In this document: one piece after another, positions 11,929 to 23,411 of the stretch
Layout of the letters: every line of letters starts with the position of its first letter
How positions within the stretch are numbered: the stretch's first letter is position 1
Source: Nocardia goodfellowii
GTDB lineage: Bacteria; Actinomycetota; Actinomycetes; Mycobacteriales; Mycobacteriaceae
Direction of reading: 5' to 3'
Assembly (NCBI RefSeq): GCF_017875645.1
Contig: NZ_JAGGMR010000001.1
Location: forward strand, 5,828,001-5,892,000
Length of the DNA: 64,000 nucleotides
Notes under the pieces: generated by a model
What the model was told of the DNA's origin: nothing
What the model saw: only the letters and a program-made list of their open reading frames with translations
Database searches by the model: none
Program-made: the position numbers and the translations under genes

Positions 11929-12971
11929 AGGCGCTCACATACGAAGGCCCGCGCCAGATTTCCTACAGCGAGGTGGCCGATCCGAAGCTGCCCGGGACCG
12001 ACGGCGCGATCGTGCGGGTCACCGCCACCGGGATCTGCGGTAGTGATCTGCATATCTACGGCGGGCACGGCTTCGTCCAGGGCACGGGGTACAGCGTCGG
12101 GCACGAGGCGGCGGGTGAGATCGTCGAGCTCGGACCGGACGCCCACGGCTTCGCGGTGGGCGATCGGGTGCTCGTGCCCGCGTCCGCGGGTTGCGCTCGC
12201 TGCCTGAACTGCCGGCAGGGTTTGGTGACCGGGTGCGAGCGCCATCCGCTGCCGGTCGATGCCTGCTACGGGCTCGGCGGTGCGCTGGCGGGCGCGCAGG
12301 CGCAGTTCCTGGCCGTGCCGCACGCCGCGGGAAACCTTGTCCGCCTTCCTGATCGGGTGAGCGACGAGGCCGCCATCGTGCTAACCGACAACGCGCCCAC
12401 CGCCTGGTACGGCGCGCGGCGCGCGCGGATCACCCCCGGCGACCACGTGGTCGTCATCGGGCTCGGGCCGGTCGGGCTGATGGCGGTGCAGTCGGCCTTC
12501 GCAATGGGCGCGGCACGGGTCCTCGGTGTGGATCTGGTAGCCGAACGCCGGGCTCGTGCCGCGGAACTCGGGGCCGAGCCGGTCGACGCCGACGATCCCA
12601 AGGCGGCCATTCGCGAAATGCTCGACGGCGGTGCGGAAGTCGCGATCGAGGCGGTCGGGGCGGACGCCACGATCAAACTGGCGATGAGCGCGGTCCGGCC
12701 GCGCGGACGAGTCAGCGTGATCGGGGTCAACCAGAATTCGGCGTACCCGATGCATATGCCGCTCGCACAGGTGAAAGAGCTGGAATTCCATATCGGGCTG
12801 TGCTCGATCCAGTACGAGTTGCCCGCGTTGCTGCGCCTCACCGCGGCCGGGCGGCTCCGGCCGGAAGCCGTTGTCACCCATCGGATGCCGATGTCGGAGG
12901 GCGCGGCGGCCTACCAGCTGTTCGCCGAGCGGGCCGACGGGGTCAGCAAGATCATCCTGGATCCGCGATGA
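11925..12971 (+). CDS. Zinc-dependent alcohol dehydrogenase (MDR superfamily)
   Basis: 348 aa. Visible features are the catalytic-zinc region GICGSDLH followed by GHEAAGE, the structural zinc lobe with four cysteines (CARCLNC and a fourth eight residues later) and the NAD-binding motif GLGPVG in the C-terminal Rossmann domain. The start is the ATG overlapping the SDR stop (ATGA), which implies translational coupling. It probably oxidizes a primary or secondary alcohol alongside the upstream SDR. The exact substrate cannot be read from sequence. Confidence 0.92.
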   Translation: MKALTYEGPRQISYSEVADPKLPGTDGAIVRVTATGICGSDLHIYGGHGFVQGTGYSVGHEAAGEIVELGPDAHGFAVGDRVLVPASAGCARCLNCRQGLVTGCERHPLPVDACYGLGGALAGAQAQFLAVPHAAGNLVRLPDRVSDEAAIVLTDNAPTAWYGARRARITPGDHVVVIGLGPVGLMAVQSAFAMGAARVLGVDLVAERRARAAELGAEPVDADDPKAAIREMLDGGAEVAIEAVGADATIKLAMSAVRPRGRVSVIGVNQNSAYPMHMPLAQVKELEFHIGLCSIQYELPALLRLTAAGRLRPEAVVTHRMPMSEGAAAYQLFAERADGVSKIILDPR

Positions 12972-13636
12972 CAACCGCGTCGCGCAGCGATTCGACGGAG
13001 GGCGGCCGCCCGGTTACGGCGCGCCGGCGCGGCCGCCCGCCCGCTTCGGAATCCACGGCTGGAGACACGCGCGAACGGATTGTCGAGGCCGCGGTGGAAT
13101 TGTTCGCGGACAAGGGTTTTCACGGGACCGGGGTCGCGGAGATCGGCGAGCGCGCGAATGTGCAACGCGGTGCGCTGTACTACCACATCGGTTCCAAGGA
13201 AGAACTGCTGTGGGAGATCCTGCGCGACTACATCCAGCTCATGCGCGAGGACGCCGAGCGGATCGCCGCCAGCGGCCACGACCCGATCGCAAAGCTGCAC
13301 AAGCTGATTCACAGTTATACGGGTTTGATCATCGCGCACCGGCGGGAAGTCGCGATCCAGTTGCGCGATGTGACCGCGCTGACCGGCGAACGCGCCGTGC
13401 AGCTGCAAGACCTGCGCGACGACGTGCAGGACTGCTGGCAGCGGGTGATCGATGACGGTTACGCGGCCGGTCTGTTGCGCACCGCCGACCACGTCATCAC
13501 CAACAGCTTGCTCGGCATGCTGAACATGGTGACGGTCTGGTACCGCCCGGACGGCAACCACTCCCCCGGCGAGATCGCCGACCTGCTCGCCGCCACCTTC
13601 CTCGACGGCATCACCACTGAGAAGACGAAAGGCTAG
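12968..13636 (+). CDS. TetR-family transcriptional regulator
   Basis: 222 aa. A basic N-terminal tail rich in Arg (RRRGRPP) precedes a typical TetR helix-turn-helix: RERIVEAAVELFADKGFHGTGVAEIGERANVQRG-type core, then ALYYHIGSKEELL. The remainder is the all-helical ligand-binding/dimerization region. The start ATG overlaps the upstream stop (ATGA). Because it sits inside the operon, it most likely controls this operon through the palindrome at 11141-11160, with an acyl-CoA or related metabolite as a plausible ligand (inference). Confidence 0.9.
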   Translation: MTTASRSDSTEGGRPVTARRRGRPPASESTAGDTRERIVEAAVELFADKGFHGTGVAEIGERANVQRGALYYHIGSKEELLWEILRDYIQLMREDAERIAASGHDPIAKLHKLIHSYTGLIIAHRREVAIQLRDVTALTGERAVQLQDLRDDVQDCWQRVIDDGYAAGLLRTADHVITNSLLGMLNMVTVWYRPDGNHSPGEIADLLAATFLDGITTEKTKG

Positions 13637-13638
13637 TC

Positions 13639-14928
13639 ATGGCTTGGGATTTCGACACCGATCCGGAATACCAGAAGAAACTGGACTGGGTCGCGGAGTT
13701 CGTCGAGGCCGAGGTGGAACCCCTCGACCTGATCTACCCCGAACCCTACGACCGCCAGAACCCGGAGATCCGGGCGCTGATGCGACCGCTGCAGGAGAAA
13801 GTCAAAGAGCAGGGCTTGTGGGCGTGCCACCTCGGCCCCGAACTCGGCGGCCCCGGCTACGGACAGGTGAAACTGGCTCTGCTCAACGAGGTCATCGGCA
13901 CCTCGAAGTGGGCCCCGCTGGTCTTCGGTTGTCAGGCGCCCGATTCCGGCAATGCCGAGATCCTGGCCCACTTCGGTACGCCCGAGCAGAAGGCGAAGTA
14001 CCTGCGGCCCCTGCTCGATGGTGAGATCGGGTCCTGCTATGTGATGACCGAGCCCACCGGCGGTTCGGATCCGACCGCGTTCCGGACCCGGGCGGTGCGT
14101 GACGGCGACGAATGGGTCATCAACGGCGAGAAGTGGTTCAACTCGGCCGCCGAATACGCCGCCTTCCACATCGTGATGGTGGTGACCGATCCGGAGGCGG
14201 AACCGCACCAGCGGTTGTCGATGTTCATCGTCCCCGCCGGCACTCCCGGCCTGGAGATCGTCCGGAACTTCACCGTGCCGGGCTTCTCCGACAAGGAAGG
14301 CCACCTGCGCTTCACCGACGTCCGCGTGCCCGCCGACGCGCTGCTGGGCGCGGAGGGCCTCGGCTTCATCGTGGCCCAGACCCGCCTGGGCGGCGGCCGC
14401 GTCCACCACGCCATGCGCACGGTCGCCATGGTGCGCAAGGCTTTCGACATGATGTGCGAGCGCGCGGTGTCGCGGCCCATGCGTAAGGGCGTGCTCGGCG
14501 GCATGCAGATGACGCAGGAGAAGATCGCCGAAGCCTGGATCGAGATGGAGCAGTTCCGCCTGCTGGTGCTGCGCACCGCGTGGCGCATCGACAAGGAACA
14601 GGACTACCGCAAGGTCCGCCACGACATCGCCGCCATCAAGGTCGCCATGCCGAAGGTCATGCACGACATCGCCCAGCGCGCCATGCACCTGCACGGCGCG
14701 ATCGGCGTCAGCACCGACCTGCCCTTCGTCGACATGATGAACTACGCGCAGGTCATGGCCATCGCCGACGGGCCCACCGAGGTCCACAAGATCACCTTGG
14801 CCAAGGAGATCCTGAAGACCTACACCCCCGGCGACCCGGTGTACCCGAGCGGCTACCGACCCGCCCTGCGCGAATCGGCCCGCGAGCTCGTCGCCCGCCG
14901 CCTCGAACACACCGTCGGCAACCTCTGA
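13639..14928 (+). CDS. Acyl-CoA dehydrogenase (ACAD10/11-like)
   Basis: 429 aa flavoprotein of the acyl-CoA dehydrogenase superfamily. FAD/substrate motifs are visible as YVMTEPTGGSDPT and NGEKWFNS. The C-terminal helical domain ends in a conserved ADGPTEVHK block, where the catalytic acid of this subfamily is expected. The enzyme starts 2 bases after the TetR stop and closes the operon, followed by a hairpin terminator. It should introduce a 2,3-double bond into an acyl-CoA using an electron-transfer flavoprotein. Chain length and branching preference are unknown. Confidence 0.92.
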   Translation: MAWDFDTDPEYQKKLDWVAEFVEAEVEPLDLIYPEPYDRQNPEIRALMRPLQEKVKEQGLWACHLGPELGGPGYGQVKLALLNEVIGTSKWAPLVFGCQAPDSGNAEILAHFGTPEQKAKYLRPLLDGEIGSCYVMTEPTGGSDPTAFRTRAVRDGDEWVINGEKWFNSAAEYAAFHIVMVVTDPEAEPHQRLSMFIVPAGTPGLEIVRNFTVPGFSDKEGHLRFTDVRVPADALLGAEGLGFIVAQTRLGGGRVHHAMRTVAMVRKAFDMMCERAVSRPMRKGVLGGMQMTQEKIAEAWIEMEQFRLLVLRTAWRIDKEQDYRKVRHDIAAIKVAMPKVMHDIAQRAMHLHGAIGVSTDLPFVDMMNYAQVMAIADGPTEVHKITLAKEILKTYTPGDPVYPSGYRPALRESARELVARRLEHTVGNL

Positions 14929-14936
14929 GCACGGCC

Positions 14937-14965
14937 GGACGCCGGGTCACACCCTCCCGGCGTCC
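14937..14965 (+). terminator. Hairpin terminator closing the SDR-ACAD operon
   Basis: Perfect 10-bp arms GGACGCCGGG / CCCGGCGTCC around a 9-base loop, beginning 8 bases after the acyl-CoA dehydrogenase stop. There is no long U-run. Confidence 0.65.
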
Positions 14966-15035
14966 ACCCTTGGGTGGCCGGAGACAACACCTCGCAGGCT
15001 GAACCGGCGGTGCAGGCGAGCCGTAGGACTCGGGC

Positions 15036-16172
15036 ATGACGACAACTGCTGCCCATCCCCATACCGCCACCGACTGGGTGGCCCGCGCCCGGTCGGTCGG
15101 TGACGTGCTGCGCCCCGAGGTCGCCGACCGTGACCGGACGGGTGAGATCAATGCCGCCGCCTTCGACCAACTGCGCACCAGCGGGCTCACCGCCGCACTG
15201 GTTCCGGCGGAATTCGGGGGCGGTGGCGCCACCCACGCCGAAATGGGCGCGGCCATCCGGGAATTGGGCCGCCACGACGCGTCCACCGCGGTGGCTTTCG
15301 CGATGCACGCGCACCTGGTGGCCACCCAGGTGTGGCGGCACAACAACGGGCAGGACGCGACCGCCCTGTTCGGCAAGGTGGCGGCCGGGGCGATCCTGGT
15401 GAGCACCGGCGCCTCGGACTGGGTCGGCTCCAACGGGCGCGCGGTGCGGGTGGACGGCGGCTATCGGGTGCATGCCCGCAAGGCTCCGGCCAGCGGTTGT
15501 GAGGTCGGTACCGTGCTGGTGACCAGCTTCCGCTGGGACGACGCCCCCGGTGGCGCCCAGGCGCTGCACTGTGCGATCCCGCTTTCCGCACCCGGTGTGC
15601 GGATCGAAAAAACTTGGGACACCTTGGGTTTGCGGGCGAGCGGATCGCACACCGTGGTGCTCGAGGATGTCTTCGTCCCGGACGCCGCGATATCCATGGC
15701 TCGCCCGGCGGATGTCTGGCCGCCGCTGCTCAATGTCGTGATCGGCGCGGCGCTGCCGTTGGTCATGGCCGCCTATCTGGGAATCGCCGACACCGCGGTC
15801 GAACTCGCCACCAGGCTGGTCCACGGGCGCACCGACGCGCACGTCTACCAACTCGCCGGCGAGATGATGAACAGCTACATCACCGCCACGGACATCATCG
15901 AGGCGATGTTCGACGGCTCGGAAAATCTCCGCTTCGCCAATACCGACGACTACGCCGCCCGCACCCTCAGTCGCAAGACCGTCGCCGCCGACAAGTTGAT
16001 CGAGACCGTGCGTCTGGCCATCGAAACCGTCGGGGGCGCGGGCTATTCCCGGACCTGCGCCTTGGAGATGCACTATCGCGATATCCATGGCGGCCAGTTC
16101 CATCCGCTGCCGCGGGCCAAGCAACTCCAGTTCACCGGGCGGGTAGTGCTCGGCCGGAGTCCGCTCGGCTGA
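15036..16172 (+). CDS. Acyl-CoA dehydrogenase-family protein
   Basis: 378 aa with the ACAD fold: an N-terminal helical region (LVPAEFGGGGATHAEMG), a middle beta domain (TWDTLGLRASGSHTVVLEDVFVP) and a C-terminal helical domain with VGGAGYSR and RDIHGGQFHPLP. Middle-domain features resemble both short/medium acyl-CoA dehydrogenases and FMN-dependent monooxygenases of this fold (DszC/SfnB type), so oxidase, monooxygenase or dehydrogenase chemistry are all possible. It has its own start 70 bases after the upstream terminator and appears to be a single-gene unit. Confidence 0.82.
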   Translation: MTTTAAHPHTATDWVARARSVGDVLRPEVADRDRTGEINAAAFDQLRTSGLTAALVPAEFGGGGATHAEMGAAIRELGRHDASTAVAFAMHAHLVATQVWRHNNGQDATALFGKVAAGAILVSTGASDWVGSNGRAVRVDGGYRVHARKAPASGCEVGTVLVTSFRWDDAPGGAQALHCAIPLSAPGVRIEKTWDTLGLRASGSHTVVLEDVFVPDAAISMARPADVWPPLLNVVIGAALPLVMAAYLGIADTAVELATRLVHGRTDAHVYQLAGEMMNSYITATDIIEAMFDGSENLRFANTDDYAARTLSRKTVAADKLIETVRLAIETVGGAGYSRTCALEMHYRDIHGGQFHPLPRAKQLQFTGRVVLGRSPLG

Positions 16173-16248
16173 ACCGTCTCTTGGGCGTGTCCGGCCCCGA
16201 CGCGGTTGAATGGTCGGACATGGTCAGGTCGAGTGCCGGGAGGATGAG

Positions 16249-16788
16249 ATGGCGTTCGCGTGGAGGACTCCTCGACGGAAGAAGATCGCTCTTGCGGTCG
16301 CGGCCGCGCTGGTCCTGGCGCTGGGGGCGGGTTTGGCCTTCTTCCAGCCATGGAAGCTGGTCACCGACACCACGGTGAACGAGGCCGAACCCACCGCCGT
16401 CGTCGGGCCCGGCCCGGCCGCCGCACCCCGGATGCCGTCGCCGCTGTCCATCGGCCGCTTCATCTCCCATGAACACTCCACCTCCGGCAGTCTGGTGGTC
16501 CTGAAACTCCCCGACGGCGGCCACGTGCTACGCCTGGATGACCTGGACACCTCCGACGGTCCCGACCTGCACGTCTGGCTCACCGACGCGCCGGTCATCG
16601 ACGGCCGCGACGGCTGGGGCGTGTTCGACGACGGCGCGTACCTGGACCTGGGCAAGCTCAAAGGCAACAAGGGCAGTCAGAACTACACCATCCCCGCCGG
16701 TACCGACCTGACGAAGTACACCAGCGTCTCCATCTGGTGCGACCGGTTCAACGTCTCCTTCGGCGCCGCCGCGCTGGAAAAGGCCTGA
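16249..16788 (+). CDS. Membrane-anchored DM13-domain protein
   Basis: 179 aa. A short basic N-terminus is followed by one transmembrane helix (about residues 10-32, IALAVAAALVLALGAGLAFF), a Pro/Ala-rich linker and a C-terminal DM13 domain with HVLRLDDLDTSDGPDLHVWL and the invariant-cysteine block SIWCDRFNVSFGAA. DM13 domains are proposed to act in extracytoplasmic redox or electron transfer; no substrate is established here. The start ATG has GGGAGGA at ideal distance. It is a monocistronic unit ending before the terminator at 16879. Confidence 0.85.
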   Translation: MAFAWRTPRRKKIALAVAAALVLALGAGLAFFQPWKLVTDTTVNEAEPTAVVGPGPAAAPRMPSPLSIGRFISHEHSTSGSLVVLKLPDGGHVLRLDDLDTSDGPDLHVWLTDAPVIDGRDGWGVFDDGAYLDLGKLKGNKGSQNYTIPAGTDLTKYTSVSIWCDRFNVSFGAAALEKA

Positions 16789-16878
16789 TCTACAACACAA
16801 TTCAAGACAGCACCTACCGGTCGGCAAAAAATGAGCCGACAACGGTGGGTGCTGTGTGCCACCATGGATTCAGACGAT

Positions 16879-16907
16879 GATCACCCCGATCGGCGGGGTG
16901 ATCTTTT
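16879..16907 (+). terminator. Rho-independent terminator
   Basis: Perfect 10-bp stem GATCACCCCG / CGGGGTGATC with a 5-base loop, followed by TTTT. This is the most canonical intrinsic terminator in the window. It separates the DM13 gene from the HNH/WhiB unit. The stretch 16789-17114 otherwise contains only the small ORF at 16936. Confidence 0.85.
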
Positions 16908-16935
16908 GGACTATCGAGGAAGGAGGAGACGGCCT

Positions 16936-17040
16936 GTGCAATCGCACGAGATGAAGAATTCGCAGCATACGACCGAGATCGGCGCGTACGGACAGCGGAT
17001 CAGCGATCCGCGGCCCGTCCTCCTCCGGGTCGGTCGCTAG
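16936..17040 (+). CDS. Possible 34-residue micro-protein or leader peptide
   Basis: GTG-initiated ORF of 34 codons, with sequence features HTTEIGAYGQRI then SDPRPVLLRVGR. It is preceded by a very strong Shine-Dalgarno (GGAGGAG at 16922-16928, 7 bases before the GTG) and lies directly after an intrinsic terminator. It ends 74 bases before the HNH nuclease gene. I recognise no family. The strong ribosome site supports translation; the alternatives are a regulatory leader for the HNH-WhiB unit or a chance ORF. Confidence 0.45.
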   Translation: MQSHEMKNSQHTTEIGAYGQRISDPRPVLLRVGR

Positions 17041-17114
17041 ACCCGCCTGTCCCACCGCCGCTGCGTTGTTCGCGACCGGCGCACTCCACGAATTCGTCCC
17101 ACACTTCCCGAAAC

Positions 17115-17693
17115 ATGGTGAGCCCCATGCCGTTCCGCCGTGCCACCGATTCGGTGGTGTTGACCGCCGACAATTGGATACACAGTCCGGTACTGGTCTT
17201 GAACGCCTCCTTCGAGGCGCTCGACGAGATCAGTGCCGATCGTGCGGTGGTGCTGCTGATGAGCGGGGCCGCCGAATCGATCGCCGACCGCGAACCGTAT
17301 TTCCCGATCCGCTCGAAGCAATGGGAAATACCGCTACCGGAAACGATTCGGCTGCGGCGGTACGTGTTCATCGAGCACACCACGCTGGTGCACGACGAAA
17401 GCCGGGCCACCCTGGCCGGCGTGCTGCGGCGCGACCGCCACCGGTGTGGTTACTGCGCCGGGTGGGCCCGCACCGTGGACCACATCCGGCCGCGCAGCCG
17501 GGGTGGCCCGAACACCTGGAGCAACCTGATCGCCTGCTGCGCGCCGTGCAATTCGGTCAAGGCCGACCACACCCCGGAAGAGGCGGGCATGCGGCTGCTG
17601 TGGATACCGAAGGCGCCGAACCACCTGGCCAAGCGCCAACGCCGGATCTGGAAGGACCTGGCCACCGCCGGAGAGAAAGGAGCAAGGACATGA
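17115..17693 (+). CDS. HNH endonuclease
   Basis: 192 aa. The N-terminus has the VLVLNASFEAL segment typical of actinobacterial HNH proteins. The C-terminal nuclease module shows the paired zinc-ligand cysteines CGYC, the catalytic block DHIRPRSRGG, then NL..CC..CN and a Lys. The fold should cut DNA in a metal-dependent manner; whether it serves repair, restriction or homing is unknown. Starts at 17115, 17118 or 17127 are all possible and none has a good Shine-Dalgarno. Its stop overlaps the WhiB start (ATGA), so the two proteins are co-translated. Confidence 0.88.
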   Translation: MVSPMPFRRATDSVVLTADNWIHSPVLVLNASFEALDEISADRAVVLLMSGAAESIADREPYFPIRSKQWEIPLPETIRLRRYVFIEHTTLVHDESRATLAGVLRRDRHRCGYCAGWARTVDHIRPRSRGGPNTWSNLIACCAPCNSVKADHTPEEAGMRLLWIPKAPNHLAKRQRRIWKDLATAGEKGART

Positions 17694-17977
17694 CCGTCCG
17701 AACCGAGTTGAGACGTACGGCCGGCGACGTCACCGAACCGACCCTGGCGGACCTGCTGCCTCTCTCGGACACCCGCGACTGGCACCGGGCCGCGTGCCGC
17801 GGCGACTCGAACCATGACGCGTGGTTCCCGTATCCGTCGGAGGACTTCGAGTACGCGCGCGGCATCTGCGCGGGCTGCCCGATCCGCCGGGCCTGTGGTG
17901 AATTCGCCGCCGAGACGGGCCAGTCCGGCGTCTGGGGCGGGCACGAGTTCGACCGCGGCCGCATGATCCGCGAGTGA
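17690..17977 (+). CDS. WhiB-family iron-sulfur transcription factor
   Basis: 95 aa. It has the four cluster-ligating cysteines (Cys36, Cys60, Cys63, Cys69, with the CxxC-x5-C tail) and the GVWGG turn that follows them in all WhiB/Wbl proteins. These actinobacterial regulators bind a [4Fe-4S] cluster and usually the sigma factor SigA. No C-terminal RGRP AT-hook is present, so it is not WhiB7. The start ATG overlaps the HNH stop and has an AAAGGAG site. Co-transcription of a nuclease and a redox-sensing regulator is the notable context. Confidence 0.92.
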   Translation: MTVRTELRRTAGDVTEPTLADLLPLSDTRDWHRAACRGDSNHDAWFPYPSEDFEYARGICAGCPIRRACGEFAAETGQSGVWGGHEFDRGRMIRE

Positions 17978-17994
17978 CGCCGGTGCGGCATGGA

Positions 17995-18025
17995 CTGCCG
18001 TCATGCATCGAGTGCATGACGGCAG
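17995..18025 (+). terminator. Hairpin terminator after whiB-like gene
   Basis: Perfect 13-bp arms (CTGCCGTCATGCA / TGCATGACGGCAG) with a 5-base loop, starting 18 bases after the WhiB stop. No U-tract. Confidence 0.7.
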
Positions 18026-18094
18026 CTCGTGTGCGCACCGTGCTGGGGCTGACCGGTCGACCGATAAACCGGACATGACCATAGACTGTGCGCC

Positions 18095-19765
18095 GTGGGC
18101 ACACATCGCAGCGGAGCCAGATCCAGGGGTGTCAGCAAAGGTCCGGTTATCGCAGTGGTGGCCGTGTTGTTGCTGGCCGGGGCGGTTTTCGCATGGTTTC
18201 AGTTGAGTGACAGAGCCGCGCAGGAGGATTCCGCCGCGGCCTCGGAGTGCGTCGAAGGTGACGCCACGTTGTTCGTCACCGTCGACCCGGACATCGAGGC
18301 GCCGGTGCGAGCCGTCGCCGACAAGTACAACGCCGGCACACCGCAAGTGCGTGATCACTGCGCGAAAGTGGTGGTGACCGCCCGGCCGTCGGCCGACATG
18401 GTGGCCGGACTCACCGCGGGCGGCACCTGGAACGGCGTGCTCGGCCCGCAGCCCGCGCTGTGGATTCCTAATTCGTCCCGGGCCATCGAGGCGGCGCGGG
18501 TTCCCGGATTGATCGAAGGCGATCCGACGCCGATCGCGGCCAGCCCGATCGTGCTCGCCGTTCCCGAAGAACTACGCGCGGCGCTCGAGGCCGCGCAGAC
18601 CACCTGGGCGGATCTGCCTGCCCTGCAACAGGGTTCGCTCAGCACCATCGGATTACCGAACTGGGGTGGGTTGAAGCTGGCGCTACCCGGCGGTGACGCC
18701 GGCCTCGCCGTCGCCACCGCCGTCGCCGCCGCGACCTCGGGCACCGACCCGCTCACCGAGCAGGCCGCGCGAACCGGGCAGGTCGTTTCCGCCGTCTCCG
18801 GGCTCGCCGCGGGCGCACCCGACGCTGACACCACGACCGCTCTGAGCGCGATCGCCGCGCCGGAACCCACCAAAGCCACGGTCCACGCGGTGGCCGCCAC
18901 CGAGCAGCAGGTGCGCGCGCACGGTGGCATCGCCATGTTCCGGCCGGTCGGTTCCGCGCCCGTAGCCGACTATCCGGCCGCGACGATGTCGGGCCCGTGG
19001 GTGGACCAGACGCAGAATCTCATTGCCAGCGTCTTCGCCGAATACCTGCGGGCGCCGGAGCAGGCGCCGTTCTTCACCGCCGCCGGATTCACCGCCACCC
19101 CGCCGGTGACCGGTCCGGGCGCTTCCCGCGCCGCGCTGGAGAAAGTGCAAGCCACCCTCGACAATCCGGTACTCGGCGTGCAGTCCACGGTGCTGCTCGA
19201 TACGTCCTCCTCGATGTCGACCATCGACGGTTCGGCCACCCGGCTCGCCACAGTCATCGGGGCGCTGAAATCGACCATGAACGTGATGCCGCCCGATTTC
19301 GGGATCGGCGTCTGGGCTTTCGCGAAAAATCTCGACGGCACCACCCCCTACGACGTGCTGGCCCCGACCAAAACGCTGACCGATGATCAGCGCACGGCCG
19401 TCAACGCGGCACTCGACGATGTCGAGGCCGCCGGGTCGCGCACCGACCAGGCCTATCCGACCCTGCTGGCCGCCTACCGCAACGCGGTCGGCAATTACGT
19501 GGCGGGCAAGAGCAATTCGATTCTGCTGATCACCGACGGTCCCGACGACGATTCCACGATCACCGGCCAGAAACTGCTCACCGATCTGGTCGCCGCCATC
19601 GATAAAAGCAAGCCGGTGCGTATCGATATCATCGTCGTGGGCGGTCCGGGCACCCAAACCTTGCAGGACGTGGCGCAGCAAACCGGTGGCAGTTACACCA
19701 AACTCGCGACCTCGAACGACCTGAGCTTCGGCACCGCGATGGTGCGGGCGCTCACTACGCCGTAA
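18095..19765 (+). CDS. Membrane-tethered substrate-binding + von Willebrand A domain protein
   Basis: 556 aa, GTG start. One N-terminal transmembrane helix (about residues 17-36) anchors an extracytoplasmic protein. Residues about 55-330 resemble a type 2 periplasmic substrate-binding domain (ATLFVTVDPDIEAPVRAVADKYN). Residues about 360-550 form a VWA domain with the MIDAS metal motif DTSSSM and LLITDG. Proteins with this pairing are common in Mycobacteriales and are thought to act at the cell surface. The ligand is unknown. It is followed by a TetR gene on the same strand about 95 bases later. Confidence 0.85.
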   Translation: MGTHRSGARSRGVSKGPVIAVVAVLLLAGAVFAWFQLSDRAAQEDSAAASECVEGDATLFVTVDPDIEAPVRAVADKYNAGTPQVRDHCAKVVVTARPSADMVAGLTAGGTWNGVLGPQPALWIPNSSRAIEAARVPGLIEGDPTPIAASPIVLAVPEELRAALEAAQTTWADLPALQQGSLSTIGLPNWGGLKLALPGGDAGLAVATAVAAATSGTDPLTEQAARTGQVVSAVSGLAAGAPDADTTTALSAIAAPEPTKATVHAVAATEQQVRAHGGIAMFRPVGSAPVADYPAATMSGPWVDQTQNLIASVFAEYLRAPEQAPFFTAAGFTATPPVTGPGASRAALEKVQATLDNPVLGVQSTVLLDTSSSMSTIDGSATRLATVIGALKSTMNVMPPDFGIGVWAFAKNLDGTTPYDVLAPTKTLTDDQRTAVNAALDDVEAAGSRTDQAYPTLLAAYRNAVGNYVAGKSNSILLITDGPDDDSTITGQKLLTDLVAAIDKSKPVRIDIIVVGGPGTQTLQDVAQQTGGSYTKLATSNDLSFGTAMVRALTTP

Positions 19766-19860
19766 CCCCTTTTTTCGCGGCCCGCAACCGGGCAGCGACA
19801 ATTGCCACGCAGGAAGGATCAAACCTTCAAGTGTGATCTGATCTCGAGCGGGAGTTGTTT

Positions 19861-20448
19861 GTGGAGACCCAGCGCCGTCCCGGCGGCCGGAGTGCTCGTG
19901 TCCGGGACGCGGTGCGACAGGCGACGCTGGTGGAAGTGACCCAGCGTGGCTACCAGGGCCTGACGGTCGAGAATGTGGCCAAACGCTCCGGCGTGCACAA
20001 GACGTCGATCTATCGCCGCTGGGGCAGCCCCGAGGGTTTGGTGGCCGACGCGCTGGAATTGGCAGCCACCGAACCCATTCCGATCCCCGACACCGGCAGC
20101 GTCGACTCGGACCTGCGCGCGCTCGCCGAAGCCGTGCGCGCCGGATTCGCCAGTCCCCAGGGCGGTGCGATCGGGTGCGCGTTCATCCTCGCGGGCATGC
20201 AGAACCCGGCCGCGGCCACCGCCCTGCAGTCCTTCATCGCCGCCCGCCGCCGGCAATCTTTGGTCATCGTCGATCGTGCGGTGCAGCGCGGCGAACTCTC
20301 CCCCGCCGTCGACGGCGAAGAACTGATCCGTTTCGCACTGGCGCCGATCTACTACCGAATCTTCGTCACGCACGAACCGCCGACCGCGCAGGACGCCCAC
20401 AAATCCGCCGACGCGGCATTGGCCGCGGCCCGCGCCGGCATCCTCTGA
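19861..20448 (+). CDS. TetR-family transcriptional regulator
   Basis: 195 aa. The N-terminal helix-turn-helix reads LTVENVAKRSGVHKTSIYRRW, the TetR/AcrR type with an IYRRWGSPEGL third helix. The C-terminus is a helical ligand domain. I choose the GTG at 19861 (GGGAG 7 bases upstream); the TTG two codons earlier lies too close to the Shine-Dalgarno. Target genes are not evident. It is convergent with gcvP across a strong shared hairpin. Confidence 0.88.
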   Translation: METQRRPGGRSARVRDAVRQATLVEVTQRGYQGLTVENVAKRSGVHKTSIYRRWGSPEGLVADALELAATEPIPIPDTGSVDSDLRALAEAVRAGFASPQGGAIGCAFILAGMQNPAAATALQSFIAARRRQSLVIVDRAVQRGELSPAVDGEELIRFALAPIYYRIFVTHEPPTAQDAHKSADAALAAARAGIL

Positions 20449-20452
20449 ACAG

Positions 20453-20481
20453 CGGCCCGCCCTGACCGGCAGGGCGGGCCG
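20453..20481. terminator. Bidirectional terminator between tetR and gcvP
   Basis: Perfect 12-bp arms CGGCCCGCCCTG / CAGGGCGGGCCG with a 5-base loop, centred in the 38-base gap between the two convergent stop codons. Confidence 0.8.
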
Positions 20482-20486
20482 GGCAC

Positions 20487-23327
<2,841 letters not shown>

Positions 23328-23411
23328 GGCGGCTCCAAGGTCGGGCTGGTCGACGGGTGCGGTCGGCTGACCATGTCGAGCGACTGCGCACAGTCGCTAC
23401 GGCTGGTCCTG

